DNA of 64,000 bases from Ariolimax columbianus (taxonomy: Eukaryota; Mollusca; Gastropoda; Stylommatophora; Arionidae), in NCBI GenBank assembly GCA_036924085.1, contig JAVGWX010000004.1, positions 9,253,916 to 9,317,915 on the forward strand, in the 5' to 3' direction. Of the stretch, positions 10,300-21,531 are shown in pieces. The position numbers were made by a program, and so were the translations under genes. Positions within the stretch are counted from its first letter, which is position 1. Every line of letters starts with the position of its first letter. The notes beneath the pieces are model-generated. The model was not told the origin of the DNA and searched no databases. It saw only the letters and a program-made list of their open reading frames with translations.

Positions 10300-10650
10300 T
10301 TTAAGATATTCAGTATAAATGTCAGTGTAATATCAGAATTATATATCCAGTATAAATGTCAGTGTAATATCAGCATTCTTTATACAATATAAATATCATT
10401 GTAATTTCAGCATAATATATCCATCATAAATGCCAGTGTAAATATCAGCCTCATTTATCCAGGAAAAATATCAATGTAATATCAGTAGTATAAATGTCAG
10501 TGTAATATCAGTATGCTATATCCAGTTTAAATGTGAGTGCAACATCCGTATACTATATCCAGTATAAATGTCAGTGTAATATCAGTATATTATATCTGGT
10601 ATAAATGTCAGTGTAATACCAGTACTCTATTTCTGGTATAAATGCATATC
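10300..10650. repeat. Degenerate AT-rich minisatellite, about 40-bp unit
   Basis: Irregular copies of 'agtataaatgtcagtgtaat' followed by 'atcag' recur about nine times with variable spacing. The 9939-10299 stretch before it is AT-rich and holds no recognised feature beyond possible polyadenylation signals. Confidence 0.8.
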
Positions 10651-10734
10651 AGCTACAAATGATGTGTGTGCATTTCATGATGTTCTTTAGTACAATAGGA
10701 TGTTATTGGGCAAGGTTACTGGTTGTCAGCTGGT

Positions 10735-11205
10735 GAAGATGCTATCTACCTATCTATATAATGTAACAATAGTTGTCTGAACAACAACAACAAAAGCAAC
10801 AACAATAACACAAAGATGCTATCTACCTATATATATAATGTAACAATAACTGCCTGAGCAACAACAACAACTCAAAGATGCTATCTACCTATCTATATAA
10901 TGTAACAATAGTTATCCGAACAACAACAACAACAACAACTCAAAGATGCTATCTACCTATCTATATAATGTAATAATAGTTATCCGAACAACAACAACAA
11001 CAGCAACAACAACAACTCAAAGATGCTATCTACCTATCTATATAATGTAACAATAGTTATCCGAACAACAACAACAACAGCAACAACAACACAAAGATGC
11101 TATCTACCTATCGATATAATGTAACAATAACTGCCTGAGCAACAACAACCACTCAAAGATGCTATCTATCTATCTATTCAATGTAACAATAGCTGCCTGA
11201 TTATT
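10735..11205. repeat. Composite repeat, about 60-bp unit with (CAA)n core
   Basis: Seven units each contain 'gatgctatctacctatctat', 'ataatgtaacaata' and a run of CAA triplets of variable length. The CAA runs change length between units, as expected of a microsatellite embedded in a minisatellite. It ends 38 bp 3' of ITPK exon 3. Confidence 0.9.
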
Positions 11206-11242
11206 ATGTCAAACACACACACTTGTTGACCATATCACTTAC

Positions 11243-11407
11243 ACAAAAGGATACACTCTCCATTAAACTCCACTTCTCGATAGAACGCAGGCATTATGTT
11301 CTGTGACTGTAGGTGCTCACTGAAAGCTGTGTAAGCCAGGACTTCATAGTTCTCTTTTGAGATACGCTTTTTCCATATTGTACTAGGGCCCGCTGGAGCA
11401 AAGGAGC
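11243..11407 (-). CDS. ITPK: ITPK exon 3 (residues 267-321)
   Basis: This 165-nt exon encodes the N-lobe of the kinase: G-S-F-A-P-A-G, then T-I-W-K-K-R-I-S-K-E-N-Y-E, then P-A-F-Y-R-E-V-E-F-N-G-E. It aligns with the ITPK pattern GxFxAxxxGxILKR...E...LRPFVPAYYGxVxxDGE. K279 or K280 is the likely counterpart of the ATP-binding lysine of the family. The donor GTAAGT follows base 11243. The acceptor is TTTATTTAACCAG, and the exon begins with GC, completing a Gly codon from exon 2. The last base starts a Tyr codon finished in exon 4. The acceptor is the first of a tandem series of identical acceptors (see the adjoining array). Confidence 0.93.
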
Positions 11408-11890
11408 CTGGTTAAATAAATGTCAATGGGGTCACAATGCAGTAAATGGTGGAGCCTGGTTAAATAAATGTCTATGGGGTCACAATGCAGTAAATGATGG
11501 AGTCTGGTTAAATAAATGTCAATGGGGTCACATTGCAGTAAATGGTGGAGCCTGGTTAAATAAATGTCAATGGGGTCACAATGCAGTAAATGGTGGAGCC
11601 TGGTTAAATAAATGTCTATGGGGTCACAATGCAGTAAATGATGGAGTCTGGTTAAATAAATGTCAATGGGGTCACAATGCATTAAATGGTGGAGTCTGGT
11701 TAAATAAATGTCAATGGGGTCACAATGCAGTAAATGGTGGAGTCTGGTTAAATAAATGTCAATGGGGTCACAATGCAGTAAATGGTGGAGTCTGGTTAAA
11801 TAAATGTCAATGGGGTCACAATGCAGTAAATGATGGAGCCTGGTTAAATAAATGTCAATGGGGTCACAATGCAGTAAATGATGGAGTCTA
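11403..11890 (-). repeat. 48-bp minisatellite built on the ITPK exon 3 splice acceptor
   Basis: Ten 48-base units start at 11403, 11451 and so on to 11835, with a partial one at 11883. On the minus strand each unit ends with a pyrimidine-rich TTTATTTAACCAG followed by GCTCC or ACTCC. This is identical to the real acceptor plus the first bases of exon 3. The array therefore presents about ten successive AG acceptors upstream of the one used. The period is a multiple of three, so a spurious minus-strand frame runs through it. Confidence 0.93.
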
Positions 11891-11942
11891 GCTTTCTTGT
11901 ACACTGGAAGCAACTAGCAGATGTACATCAGATATAAACCAG

Positions 11943-12085
11943 ATATGTCCTACAGATAAAACAGTGATGTAGAAGGATGTGTTCTGTCTACTGATCTATA
12001 AAACTGAGTGATGTAGCAAGGATGTGTTCTGATCTATAAAACTGAGTGATGTAGCAAGGATTTGTTCTGTCTCCTGATCTATTCT
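11943..12085. repeat. Short tandem duplication, about 45-bp unit, 3 copies
   Basis: Copies of 'gtgatgtagcaaggatgtgt' with 'tctgatctataaaactgag' recur three times, imperfectly. Confidence 0.8.
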
Positions 12086-13861
12086 CCCTTTCACTTGTGT
12101 GTATCCAGGGGTGTAGACTAGGACCACTACAGCCTATAAAAGGCGGCTATGGTAGGTGTGGTATGTATGGCTAGCAACCTCATTATGTAAAATGAAGTGG
12201 AAGAAAAACCAGCACAGCATGAGGTAATACATGCTTTCACACAATTGTCCTTAAAGTGGGGTGTCAGCTGCAGGGAAGCAACTGTAACATGAGGTCAATC
12301 AAGGGCAAACTGGCAATATCAGTAGGCAGGCAGGCACTAATATAACAGGTTTAAACGTTATACTATTGCGTCTTATTACTATTGATATCGTATGTCACAG
12401 TATTATTTAATTATATATGACAGAGTTACGTTATTGCCCATCCTATGGTCACGGTACCATTTAATGTATATATGTCAGGGTTAACGTTATTCTATCACCG
12501 CTTATGTACTAACTTTCTTCCTTACCATTATCACTCCTTAACTCACACTTTAATTAAACCACTAACAATTTTTTTAACAATAGCAAAACAATGAATGTTT
12601 ATTTGTTGAACATTATACACATTATAATTGTAATACTAAGCACGAGAATCGTTAAGAGTTTTGTTATCAACACTTCTCTAACTAACTATAATGACTTTCA
12701 AGAGTTGCGTGCAATTAGCACATGCCTTTCTCTTGCATAAAAATTACCCAGAGTTCTAATCACTTGATCAAAATCTAACAATTGTTATATTCATCGTCTA
12801 TATCAATGTGCGTTGATATAATGCTGTCTAGCTACTTGTTCTCAGTCGTCTGATGGCCTTATGTTCCACCTCTCAGCTCACACAACATGGATGTCTTCTG
12901 AGCCTCTTGTGTCGTCTCAACATAAGGAAGATGTCTACAGTGATCAGATCTGCTGGTTATTCTTCTTCGTTGACTGTTGTCAGGAACTCAGCGACTGCAG
13001 CTGTGTCGTGCCTATGACAGACGGCAGTGGTTCTGTTACTGTGGTTGTCAGGCCAAGGTAACACATGAGTCATGACGTGTTGTCCAGGATGACAGCTTCA
13101 TGAGTACAGCTTCATGATGAAGTAACTTGTCTCCCTCTGACGAGAAATGCAGACGAGTGCCACGCACGGACTTGGAAGTCGGGTCACGTGTGACAGGTGT
13201 TAGCGACGACTCAAACAACATCACACACAGATAGATTCTTACACGTGCGTGATCTCTCATTATCTTATTCTCTTTCATGGTTGGTCTGCTTCAGTGACTT
13301 CTAATCTAATTCACTGGCTATGTTCTGTAGCTTCTACTCTGGTCTATCTCCTATCTACCAACTGCACGTAAGTCTTCTCTTCTCTGCTCTTTCTGACCCG
13401 CTCTTCCCTATAGCACTCATCCCCCAGCTTATATGCTAAGCTCCCCGCTTTGGTCAATGACTTCTACTTTCTTAAGTTTAATTCCCTCAAACGTTATTTG
13501 AACTGGCCTGTCGCCAGAGAAATGTACCTTGTTTTCAACCTGCTGTGTGATCTAGAAGGTAGTGGAATTCCTAGTAGAAATCGTAGGAAGGTAACTATTT
13601 TGGCTGGGCAATTTAAACTGTATTATTTGAGAATTAAGGACAATGTCCCGTTCAATAAACTCAACCTCTCCGGCAGGGTTCTCAAGTTATGTGTGGGTAC
13701 CCCAAACGGTATTTTCAGGGCTTTCCTGGCGTTGGCTCATTGGGCCCTTGTAACTCTGTTACACTAACATGAAACAATTGTATATGAATGTTAGATCAAG
13801 TAAAATGCCAGAAAGGACAGTTGTAACAGTATTACAACAGGAGAAAAGGCTGCTTCCAAGT
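12086..13861. other. ITPK intron 2 segment with weak ORFs only
   Basis: Mostly AT-rich. A diverged duplication containing 'cgttat' and 'atgtca' lies at about 12350-12490. A 105-codon plus-strand frame at 13450-13767 (including N-W-P-V-A-R-E-M-Y and R-N-R-R-K-V-T) has no recognised relatives and no clear splice or promoter context. A 66-codon frame at 12861-13061 is also unsupported. Neither is called as a gene. Confidence 0.4.
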
Positions 13862-14010
13862 AATAGACTATCTGAATGCATACTAAGTAAATAGACTATC
13901 TGAATGCATACTAAGTAAATAGACTATCTGAATGCATACTAAGTAAATAGACTATCTGAATGCATACTAAATAAATAGACTATCTGAATGCATACTAAGT
14001 AAATAGACAA
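13862..14010. repeat. Minisatellite, 28-bp unit, about 5 copies
   Basis: The unit 'gaatgcatactaagtaaata' plus 'gactatct' repeats with one variant ('aaataaa') near 13970. Confidence 0.92.
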
Positions 14011-14331
14011 AGAATACATTCAAAACGCATTCACAGTCAAATATCAGGAACATTGATAACATCGAACAAGGCAATGTTCCCGAAACAATGAAATATCTGA
14101 CATATTTAGTTTCATGTTAAGGAAAGTCAGCAGGACCCTGGTCATGTTTGCATCAAACCAGAAACACACTGTGATAAAATGATGGACAGAGGGTACTAGA
14201 AGTACAGATAGACAGACAAACAGAAAACATAACGGACAGAAAGATACTATGGCATGGGAAGATATCAAAACATACTGGTCAGGCATGCTAGTCAGGGTCA
14301 GGCAAAACATACTGATCAGACATGTTAGTCA

Positions 14332-15509
14332 TGTAACAGTTCCAGCCTGAGCATGAGCGTTTAGGGCACGGGTGATGTGGTCGGCGACTCTGAGAACAAA
14401 GGTACCTGAATGCGTCCCAAGATCACTCTCCGTCTGGACACTACGCCAAATTCACTCACCGTCTCAACAAAGGAAAACGGAGTTGGGGGAAAGAATGTGT
14501 ACAGTTAGACTTGGAACTGACCACTGGCGTTCCGATTTGGGTAGTGGGGGATGAGTGACAGACAGGTGGGCAGCAGAGAGCTTGCTGCGATATTTGAGTA
14601 ACAGGTGTTCAGAGTAATTCGTTGCATTAGCGACTGATTGGGGCCATCCCCACGATTTTCATTGGTCAGCTCTGATACTGCTTGAGTCTATATAACACTA
14701 GACAAAGTTTAGCTCAAGCAGGCTGGCCATGGAGAGGGAAGGAGAGTGAGAGAGAGAGAATGTAGATAGGAGTCTGTTTAGCTCACTGACTTAGTAGAAG
14801 AGCGATTGATAGACTGTTGTACGAATGTTACATAGAACAGGATTGCTCAAACAGCATACGCCATTGAGTCTGGGTCAGTCGCTCAAATCGGTGTGTGTTG
14901 GGCATTTTGTATCTAGAGGTAATCTGAATGTGTGTTGCAGGACACCTTAGGAGCGAGGTATGTTCTGAGTGTACAGCTGTGTCTAGGAGAGATCGAGATG
15001 TGGATGTGCGTGTGTAGACACTGAGGGAACGATGTATGTTTCAGAGCGTGTGTATACGCAGATCGACTGAGTTGAGAGATTATATGTGAGTATACGTGGA
15101 ATATATTGAATGCATTATGTCCAGATCGCCCGCCTGAGGGGATTTGAGTGAGGAATAGTTTTTGAGAGTGTGTTGAGGATGCAGATAAGGGGAGGGGTGT
15201 ATGATATGTACGGCAATAGAACTGGGTTTTAATGGTTGGGAATTCTATCAATAGCTACTGTTTAAAATTTCCACATTAGTTAATATTTATATTAACATAT
15301 ATAATGTTATGAATATTTAGTTCAGATATTTCTTGTATTGTGTTGTAATCTCATTGCACTCACTTTAACAGTGTTGCAAGATTATGATATAATAAATAGG
15401 CCACCTGCTGTGTGCTATGTCATTTGGTGTGTGAGGTCATGAATGTTGTGGTTGAGTGTGGTAACGTTTTAGTTAGAATACCCTAGTGAAAACAGTGGGA
15501 TCTGCTACA
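14332..15509 (+). mobile_element. Solo LTR (LTR1), 1178 bp, 4-bp target duplication
   Basis: The element begins TGTAACAGTTCCAG and ends TCTGCTACA (TG...CA), and is flanked on both sides by GTCA. Removing it and one GTCA restores the 37-bp satellite exactly. It has a CCAAT-type box (inverted, 14660s), a TATA box at 14689-14695 and AATAAA near 15391, an LTR-like layout. No internal retroelement region is adjacent, so it is a solo LTR formed by recombination. Two relatives lie at 45672-48492 and 48663-51155. The 4-bp duplication fits Gypsy- or BEL-like elements; the superfamily is not certain. Confidence 0.82.
14689..14695 (+). promoter_or_regulatory. LTR1 TATA box (TATATAA)
   Basis: TATATAA lies about 357 bp into LTR1. 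Equivalent TATA sequences occur at about the same depth in LTR2 and LTR3 once insertions are subtracted, which supports a real U3 promoter. Confidence 0.6.
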
Positions 15510-16361
15510 GTCAGGGTCAGGCAAAACATACTGATCAGACACGTTAGTCAGGGTCAGGCAAACCATACTGATCAGACACGTTAGTCAGGGTAGGCAAAAC
15601 ATACTGATCAGACACGTTAGTCGGGGTCAGGCAAAACATACTGATAAGACATGTTGGTTAGAGTCAGGCAAAACATTCTGGTCAGGCATGCTAGTCAGGG
15701 TCAGGCAAAACATACTGATCAGACATGTTAGTCAGGGTCAGGTAAAACATACTTGTCATGCATGCTAGTCAGGGTCAGGCAAAATATACTGATTGGACAT
15801 GTTTAGTCAGGGTCAGGCAAAACATACTGATCAGACATGTTAGTCAGGGTTGGGCAAAATATACTGGCCAAGACATTCACCTCAGCTTCCTAGTAGTACT
15901 CCCGGGAAGCGGGCTATTTTCATAGCAACCTGGCTAACGAGGTAAGCGATCGTCGTGATTCCCGTAGCAGTGAGCGACACGCAGATGAAGCCAGGCATAG
16001 CACAACCGCATGGAGGATCCCGGTCCACCTTCATCAGCACGCTTGAGATGTGAGCAACGCTACGACAACCCGCCACTTAACGTCCTTTTCAGGGCGCACA
16101 CAAGTAATCCTACTCATTGTGGGAGTTAACAACATCAAGAACAACATATGCCTTGTAGAATGATTATCAATTATTTATGTTGATTGTTTGACTAAACAAT
16201 ATCCTTCAACCAACGAGCTTCTTGTTGCGGTGGTATATTTGATGGCTGGAAGCCTCGCTGATTCATACAGAAGTAAATGAGATGTACATTACCATAGATC
16301 TATTATCTCTGGGCTGACATGAGCTAATAATAGATCTAGCAGTCACACAAGCAGTTCTTAC

Positions 16362-16442
16362 CTGGATGACCAGCCAATTGTATCCAGGCATTCTTTCTAT
16401 TCTTGGCAACCAATGAGCTGGCTGGTGCAGACAAGTCTAAAG
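16362..16442 (-). CDS. ITPK: ITPK exon 2 (residues 240-267)
   Basis: This 81-nt exon encodes a short linker rich in Ala and Ser, a basic stretch (K-N-R-K-N), then A-W-I-Q-L-A-G-H-P-G. W-x-Q-L-A-G-H is the hallmark start of the ITPK catalytic domain. In vertebrate ITPKs the calmodulin-binding segment lies at this junction, so the basic residues before W259 may serve that role (inference). The acceptor is CTTAGGCAG and the donor is GTAAGA. It starts by completing an Ala codon from exon 1 and ends with the first base of a Gly codon. An alternative acceptor 4 nt upstream leads to a stop and is rejected. Confidence 0.92.
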
Positions 16443-17324
16443 CTGCCTAAGGTCAAGGTTACAAATCATAATTAGTGAACAGATCGATCAGGTACAACAG
16501 GCATATACAACTTCATCAAGGACGTGTGCCTGACAGCAAATTTACAATACTTTTAAGGGACAATACCATACGATACAATTTTAAAATATAAACATATTGG
16601 TATTTATGTGATAGCAAATCTTCAGTTTTGTTACATTTTAAACATTAATGTCATTAGTATAAAGCAGGCTTCTTCTGATCGCAAGCCGGCACCTGTGATC
16701 GACCGAGCCACTGAAATTGGTTACCAGAAAAATGTGGGAAGTAAAGGCGGCCGGTCTGATGGTGGCTCCATCATCCACTATGTGCAGTGGGTTACAAAAT
16801 AATATGAGCCCAACACCATATTTCATATGCGTCGTATGGCATGATCGGATCTTTTTTTTTTTAAATTTTTTTTACACGTTTCATGATAACTTAATTTAAC
16901 TATTTATTATTGAATGTCTATTTAAATGAACATAATTTGGTTCAGTTCGGGACACGAATAAAAGTAAATTAGCTTAAGACAGGCTAGATACATTCTATGT
17001 GACGTTTGTAACTTCATGTCTCTCACAGGGCGGCAAATATTCAGGGAAATAACTTGTTGCAACACACAAAGTGTTCTATAGACGGCAATCCGTTATTCTA
17101 GCCTTTGTTTTAGTTTTAACAAACTTAATTCCAGAAGAGAGAAAAAATTGCTCGTAGGTGTAAGTATTTCCAAGTGACGTTTTTCTCTTCTGATCAAGTT
17201 TGCAGTTTCAAATAATCAGAATTTCTGGCAAATTCATTTGAAGTATGGACGTGACTACTACTCTTGTGACAATAAACAGAGCAATCGAAAGAGTAGCATC
17301 ACCAAAACAACACCCACAATCAAT
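16443..17324. other. ITPK intron 1 segment, no feature seen
   Basis: AT-rich, single-copy looking. Short frames at 16608-16899 on both strands overlap each other and have no recognised relatives. Confidence 0.5.
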
Positions 17325-18690
17325 TAGAGAAACACCAGAGAAGGAGAAGCAAGAATAAAGAAAAACGAGCTAAGAAAACCATTGGTTAGGACCAGGTACC
17401 AACGACTTATAATGACAGCAGTGGAAAGTGCAGAAGAACCACCTGAGGATTTATAAGCGCTTTGGTTAAAATGCAAGGCTAATTTCCAATCAGCTGCAGC
17501 AGAAACATGCGGTGAAGTCAGTCCAGAAGGACACAAGAGGACACCCTGATGGACAGAAGTCAAAATGATATTAAGGAAAAGAAAAAGTCGTGGAAACAAT
17601 TTTTGGAAGTCAAAAACAAAGAAGGAAAAAATAGAGAGATACAATAAATATGTAATACTCAGAAGGAAAAAAAAGAGAGATATCATAAATATATAATACT
17701 CAGAAGGAAAGCTAAACAAAACTGATAACAGCAAAACAAAAAGTGATGAGAGGACTTTGGAGAAAGATTGGAAAGGAATGCCAGAGGAAACCAGAAGCTG
17801 TTCTACAGGACCCAAAAGAACACGAGCACGGTAAAAGATCGCACACTGACATTTAAAAACAAAAACATAGTGCTTGCCTTACCAATGTGTGGGAGATAAT
17901 GGATAGACGGAAATACTATTTCTCAGAGCTCTTCTGTGCAGAGGAAGACCACGTTTTCCAAGTAGGACAGGCTGTAACACAGAGAAGGAAATCAATGATG
18001 TGGAAAACATCACAATAGAGGAGTTAAAGACATCACTGAAGAAGGTCAAGGTTGGCAAAACAGCTGGACATGATAACACCAGATATGGTCATATATTGAT
18101 AGTGCATGTGAACTGTTATGATTGAAGGTTCTCTGGGCAGCCTGGCGCAACAAGGTTACATCAAAGAACTGGGAAATAGCCATCATTATACCAATTTTTG
18201 AAAAAGTGTTGACAACCAACAGTGCGAACAGCATAGCAACATATCCCCTTGAGTGTTGCTGGCAAAGTCTACTCTTTGATTCTGGAGCAGAGACCATGAC
18301 ATCTGGCTGAGCTACAGCAGTTTCAGAACAAATGAAAGTTGTCAAGATGTTATCTTCAAGTAGTTCAGGCAACTGAGTGAAACAAGCTCCTGAGTGATGA
18401 TGAAATACACCTGTTTCTTAGACCTGGCAAAGACATTGGATAAGGTTCCCTAAAGAAGGTTCTGGAACTGCTTGGAAAGGAAGAACATCCCAGAACCCGT
18501 GATCTACGCTTTACAGAGTTTCTAATAAAACTTTCAGAACTACATGAGGACAGGAAACCAAACATCAGAAGGGCTCAAGACCACCAGTGGTGTAAGACAG
18601 GCAGACATATAGCCATGCCTCTTCATACCACTCATGGATATCAGGGCCTGTAAGACAGGCCGATCTTACATCCCCATGCCTCTTCATACC
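17325..18690 (+). mobile_element. Degenerate LINE (endonuclease-RT linker and reverse transcriptase)
   Basis: Frameshifted plus-strand pieces match RTE/CFDP2-like LINEs: a linker rich in K and E (17325-17830), Y-Y-F-S-E-L-F (about 17914), an I-T-I-E-E-L-K-T-S-L-K-K-V-K segment with G-K-T-A-G-H-D-N (about 18013-18075), W-E-I-A-I-I-I-P-I-F (about 18172), and a D-L-A-K-T-L-D-K-V-P segment (about 18420). There are many stops and small deletions, so it is an old copy. It is followed by a 27-bp array. Confidence 0.8.
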
Positions 18691-18701
18691 ACTCATGGAT
18701 G

Positions 18702-18845
18702 ACGAGAATAGGCCAAGCAGTCCAATGCTCTAGAACAGGCCAAGCAGTCCAACGCTCTAGAACAGGCCAAGCAGTCCATGGCTCTAGAACAGGCCAAGCA
18801 GTCCAACGCTCTAAAACAGGCCAAGCAGTTCAACGCTCTACCCAT
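18702..18845. repeat. Minisatellite, 27-bp unit, about 5 copies
   Basis: The unit 'aggccaagcagtccaacgct' plus 'ctagaac' repeats within the decayed LINE. The multiple-of-three period leaves both strands open. Confidence 0.92.
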
Positions 18846-19243
18846 GCCTACTCTCCTCCGGACATGGCTATTTGTTCTCTTTCTACGAAATCCCACACAT
18901 TCTTTTATATAACCACATTTTTAGGGCGTCGTTTTGTTTTCCAACAGTTTGTTGATAGTCCACGTTTATACACAGTATACTAATGTTGAATATATATATA
19001 AGACTTGACGAGTCTCATGTTTAATGTACTGATGGTTTGCCTGGAAGTCAATATGCTCCTCGTCATATTAAATACAATTTTGGCTATTCATATTCTCTCC
19101 CCTCTCAAATCTGCCATCACATGTAAAACTATCTGTCCCAGACACAAGTAGATGTCTACCTGATCTGTATTTGTGTACCTATTAGAAAACTCATCTTATT
19201 TTAGCAACAATGCCTAAGTTTGAACCAATTAGTTAATATCCTG
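18846..19243. other. Intron 1 segment, no feature seen
   Basis: AT-rich sequence with a short TA run near 18992. No gene or repeat was recognised. Confidence 0.5.
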
Positions 19244-19530
19244 TTAATTAAGCGTCTTCCGCTGAAGGTCTGGAGGATCAGATGAAGTGAAATTTGGAGA
19301 AGTGCGAGCGAGCGAGGAGAAAATCAGGACCAGGGGTAGGATTATAGACCGTGCATTGCACATGTCAGAGTTCGAAGTTACTAGGTTCTTAATGGTAACA
19401 GTCAACGTATCACATTCTGACAGTAATGTATACTCTGTATTCCCGCAAACATTTTCAAAACAAGAAACATTAAAAGTGGCGGCATCTATATGCCTGAACA
19501 CCATATCCACGAGAGCTGGCGCGTGTACAG
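19244..19530 (-). CDS. Possible exon of an unrecognised protein with C-terminal hydrophobic segment
   Basis: A minus-strand frame ends with TAA at 19244-19246. Below a pyrimidine-rich tract and CAG at about 19520 it encodes A-L-V-D-M-V-F-R-H-I, four cysteines in S-C-F-E-N-V-C, S-E-C-D-T and D-M-C-N-A-R, and a hydrophobic stretch I-I-L-P-L-V-L-I-F followed by a short polar tail. Spaced cysteines plus a near-terminal hydrophobic segment suggest an extracellular, possibly lipid-anchored protein. The cysteine spacing does not fit a known domain well. No other exon of such a gene was found. Confidence 0.25.
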
Positions 19531-19662
19531 ACACACATACAAAAAGCATACACAAGTAAGCGGTGCACCACACGTGCTAATAGATATGACATATGGTTAC
19601 AATGAGAGGTACTCTGTGCAGAGCAATACAACAGCAAACAATCTGGCCCTGGCTCTCTCTCT

Positions 19663-19985
19663 CGCAGGTGTGAAACTGAATCCACACCCCCCCCCCTTTT
19701 CTGGCTGACTCCACCCCCTCTCAGACATGGAACTAAACCCACATCCCCCCACCCCCTTGGTGGCTGATTCCACCCCCTCTCAGACATGGAACTAAACCCA
19801 CATACCCCCCTAACTTTCTGGCTGGCTCCACCCCCTCTCAGACATGGAACTAAACCCACATACCCCCCTCCCTTGCTGGCTGTCTCCACCCCCTCTCAGA
19901 CATGGAACTAAGCCCATATCCCCCCCCCCTCTCAGACATGGAACTAAACCCACATTCCCCCTCCCCCCCCCCCCCTTACTGGCTG
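19663..19985. repeat. C-rich minisatellite, about 59-bp unit, 5 copies
   Basis: Units contain 'cagacatggaactaaaccca' and runs of 6-12 C, separated by 'ggctggctccaccccctct'. The C runs vary in length. A G-rich run follows at about 20048-20085 on the same strand, so the region holds C-rich and then G-rich tracts within 400 bp. Confidence 0.9.
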
Positions 19986-20089
19986 GCTTATACTGTTGAT
20001 AACTTGATTACCACCAGTATCGTATTCATTAAGCCAGCAGCGGAACGGGGGCGGGGGGCGGGGGGGGGGGGGTGTGAGGGGGGGTTTCA

Positions 20090-20490
20090 AACTAAAACAT
20101 TTCATGGTATATGAGTTACTGCCCCGGTTCCCTTTGTTCAGTATGCTCTTTCCTCAGCCAGTGTCAAACTGACAGAGATTATATGCGCACAACAGGTAAG
20201 CGGATTATACTTTTTGGGACCCTGGCAGTCAAGAAATACACACATTCACATGACTTAGCTGAGCGCAGTCACACAGGAAAATATTAGCCAGGATATCAGA
20301 AATAGTTGTATTTCACATGAATACAAAACAAGAGTGAACGGTTAACATTAGATCCCGTTTTGCTCTCTCACAAAGTAGGTGTTTTCCAGTAGCGTGAACA
20401 CACTGGTGGGGGGTTTAAACTTGTATGGTAAGCCATGCTAGGCAGGCATCACAGTAAGGATTACCAACAATCCCATTAAGTATTAACATG
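20090..20490. other. Intron 1 segment, no feature seen
   Basis: Unique-looking sequence between the G-rich tract and the 35-bp array. Nothing recognised. Confidence 0.5.
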
Positions 20491-20492
20491 TT

Positions 20493-21290
20493 TGTCTATT
20501 AGCAAGACGGAGACTGCCTACCACTGTTCACTATTAGCAAGACTGAGACTGTCTACCACTGTTCACTATTAGCAAGACTGAGACTGTCCACCACTGTTCA
20601 CTATTAGCAAGACAGGCTGTCTACCACTGTTCACTATTAGCAAGACAGGCTGTCTACCCCTGTTCCCTATCAGCAAGACTGAGACTGTCTACCACTGTTC
20701 ACTATTAGCAAGACAGGCTATCTACCCCTGTTCACTATTAGCAAGACTGAGACTGTCTACCACTGTTCACTATCAGCAAGACTGAGACTGTCTACCACTG
20801 TTCACTATCAGCAAGACTGAGACTGTCTACCACTGTTCACTATTAGCAAGACTGAGACTGTCTACCGCTGTTCACTATCAGCAAGACTGAGACTGTCTAC
20901 CACTGTTCACTATCAGCAAGACTGAGACTGTCTATGACTGTTCACTATCAGCAAGACTGAGACTGTCTACCCCTGTTCACTATTAGCAAGACTGAGGCTG
21001 TCTTCCCCAGTTCACTATTAGCAAGACTGAGACTGTCTACCCCTGTTCACTATTAGCAAGACTGAGACTGTCTACCCCTGTTCACTATTAGCAAGACTGA
21101 GACTGTCTACCCCTGTTCACTATTAGCAAGACTGAGACTGTCTACCCCTGTTCACTATTAGCAAGACTGAGACTGTCTACCCCTGTTCACTATTAGCAAG
21201 ACTGAGACTGTCTACCCCTTTTCATTATCAGCAAGGAGTCTGAGGCTGTTTACCACTGTTCACTATCAGCAATACTGAGGTTGTTTATCA
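20493..21290. repeat. Minisatellite, 35-bp unit, about 22 copies
   Basis: The unit contains 'attagcaagactgagactgt' and 'ctacccctgttcact'. Variants with 'ccactgttc' dominate the left part and 'cccctgttc' the right, showing local homogenisation. A shorter 29-30 base variant lacking 'tgaga' appears near 20610-20720. Confidence 0.95.
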
Positions 21291-21489
21291 TTGTTCTCTT
21301 TCAGCTAGAATAAGGTTGCCTTTAAAGTCAATGACACCTACCAGATGCCAACTGTCCATCCATAAAACCTTGACAAACGTCTTTTCAACTCAACACAAGA
21401 CATTTTTCTACCAGCTCCAGCAAATCTGTTCTGAAGATCAAATACGAACAGATCTTTCTTCTGTCCATTCTCGTGAGATACGTTAGTGT

Positions 21490-21496
<7 letters not shown>

Positions 21497-21530
<34 letters not shown>
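21497..21530. repeat. (GA)n microsatellite
   Basis: About 16 GA dinucleotides follow 'gtgggtgagaga'. Confidence 0.95.

Positions 21531-21531
<1 letters not shown>

Larger units (their letters stand above)
14262..16125 (+). mobile_element. Dispersed element carrying a 37-bp satellite, copy A
   Basis: A 37-bp array ('gtcagggtcaggcaaaacat' plus 'actgatcagacatgtta') occupies 14262-14331 and 15510-15865, split by an LTR insertion. It is followed by about 250 bp of unique-looking sequence to about 16125, ending near 'cctactcattgtgggagtta'. The same arrangement, satellite plus the 250-bp right arm, recurs in reverse orientation at 38140-38592. Conserved landmarks include 'cagatgaagccaggcatagc' and 'ccaccttcatcagcacgct'. 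This pairing of array and arm at two sites indicates a mobile unit. No coding capacity is seen. Confidence 0.75.

Noticed and set aside
16362..16446. Alternative acceptor for ITPK exon 2 four bases upstream
   Set aside because: It would use a frame that meets TAG before the W-I-Q-L-A-G-H motif.
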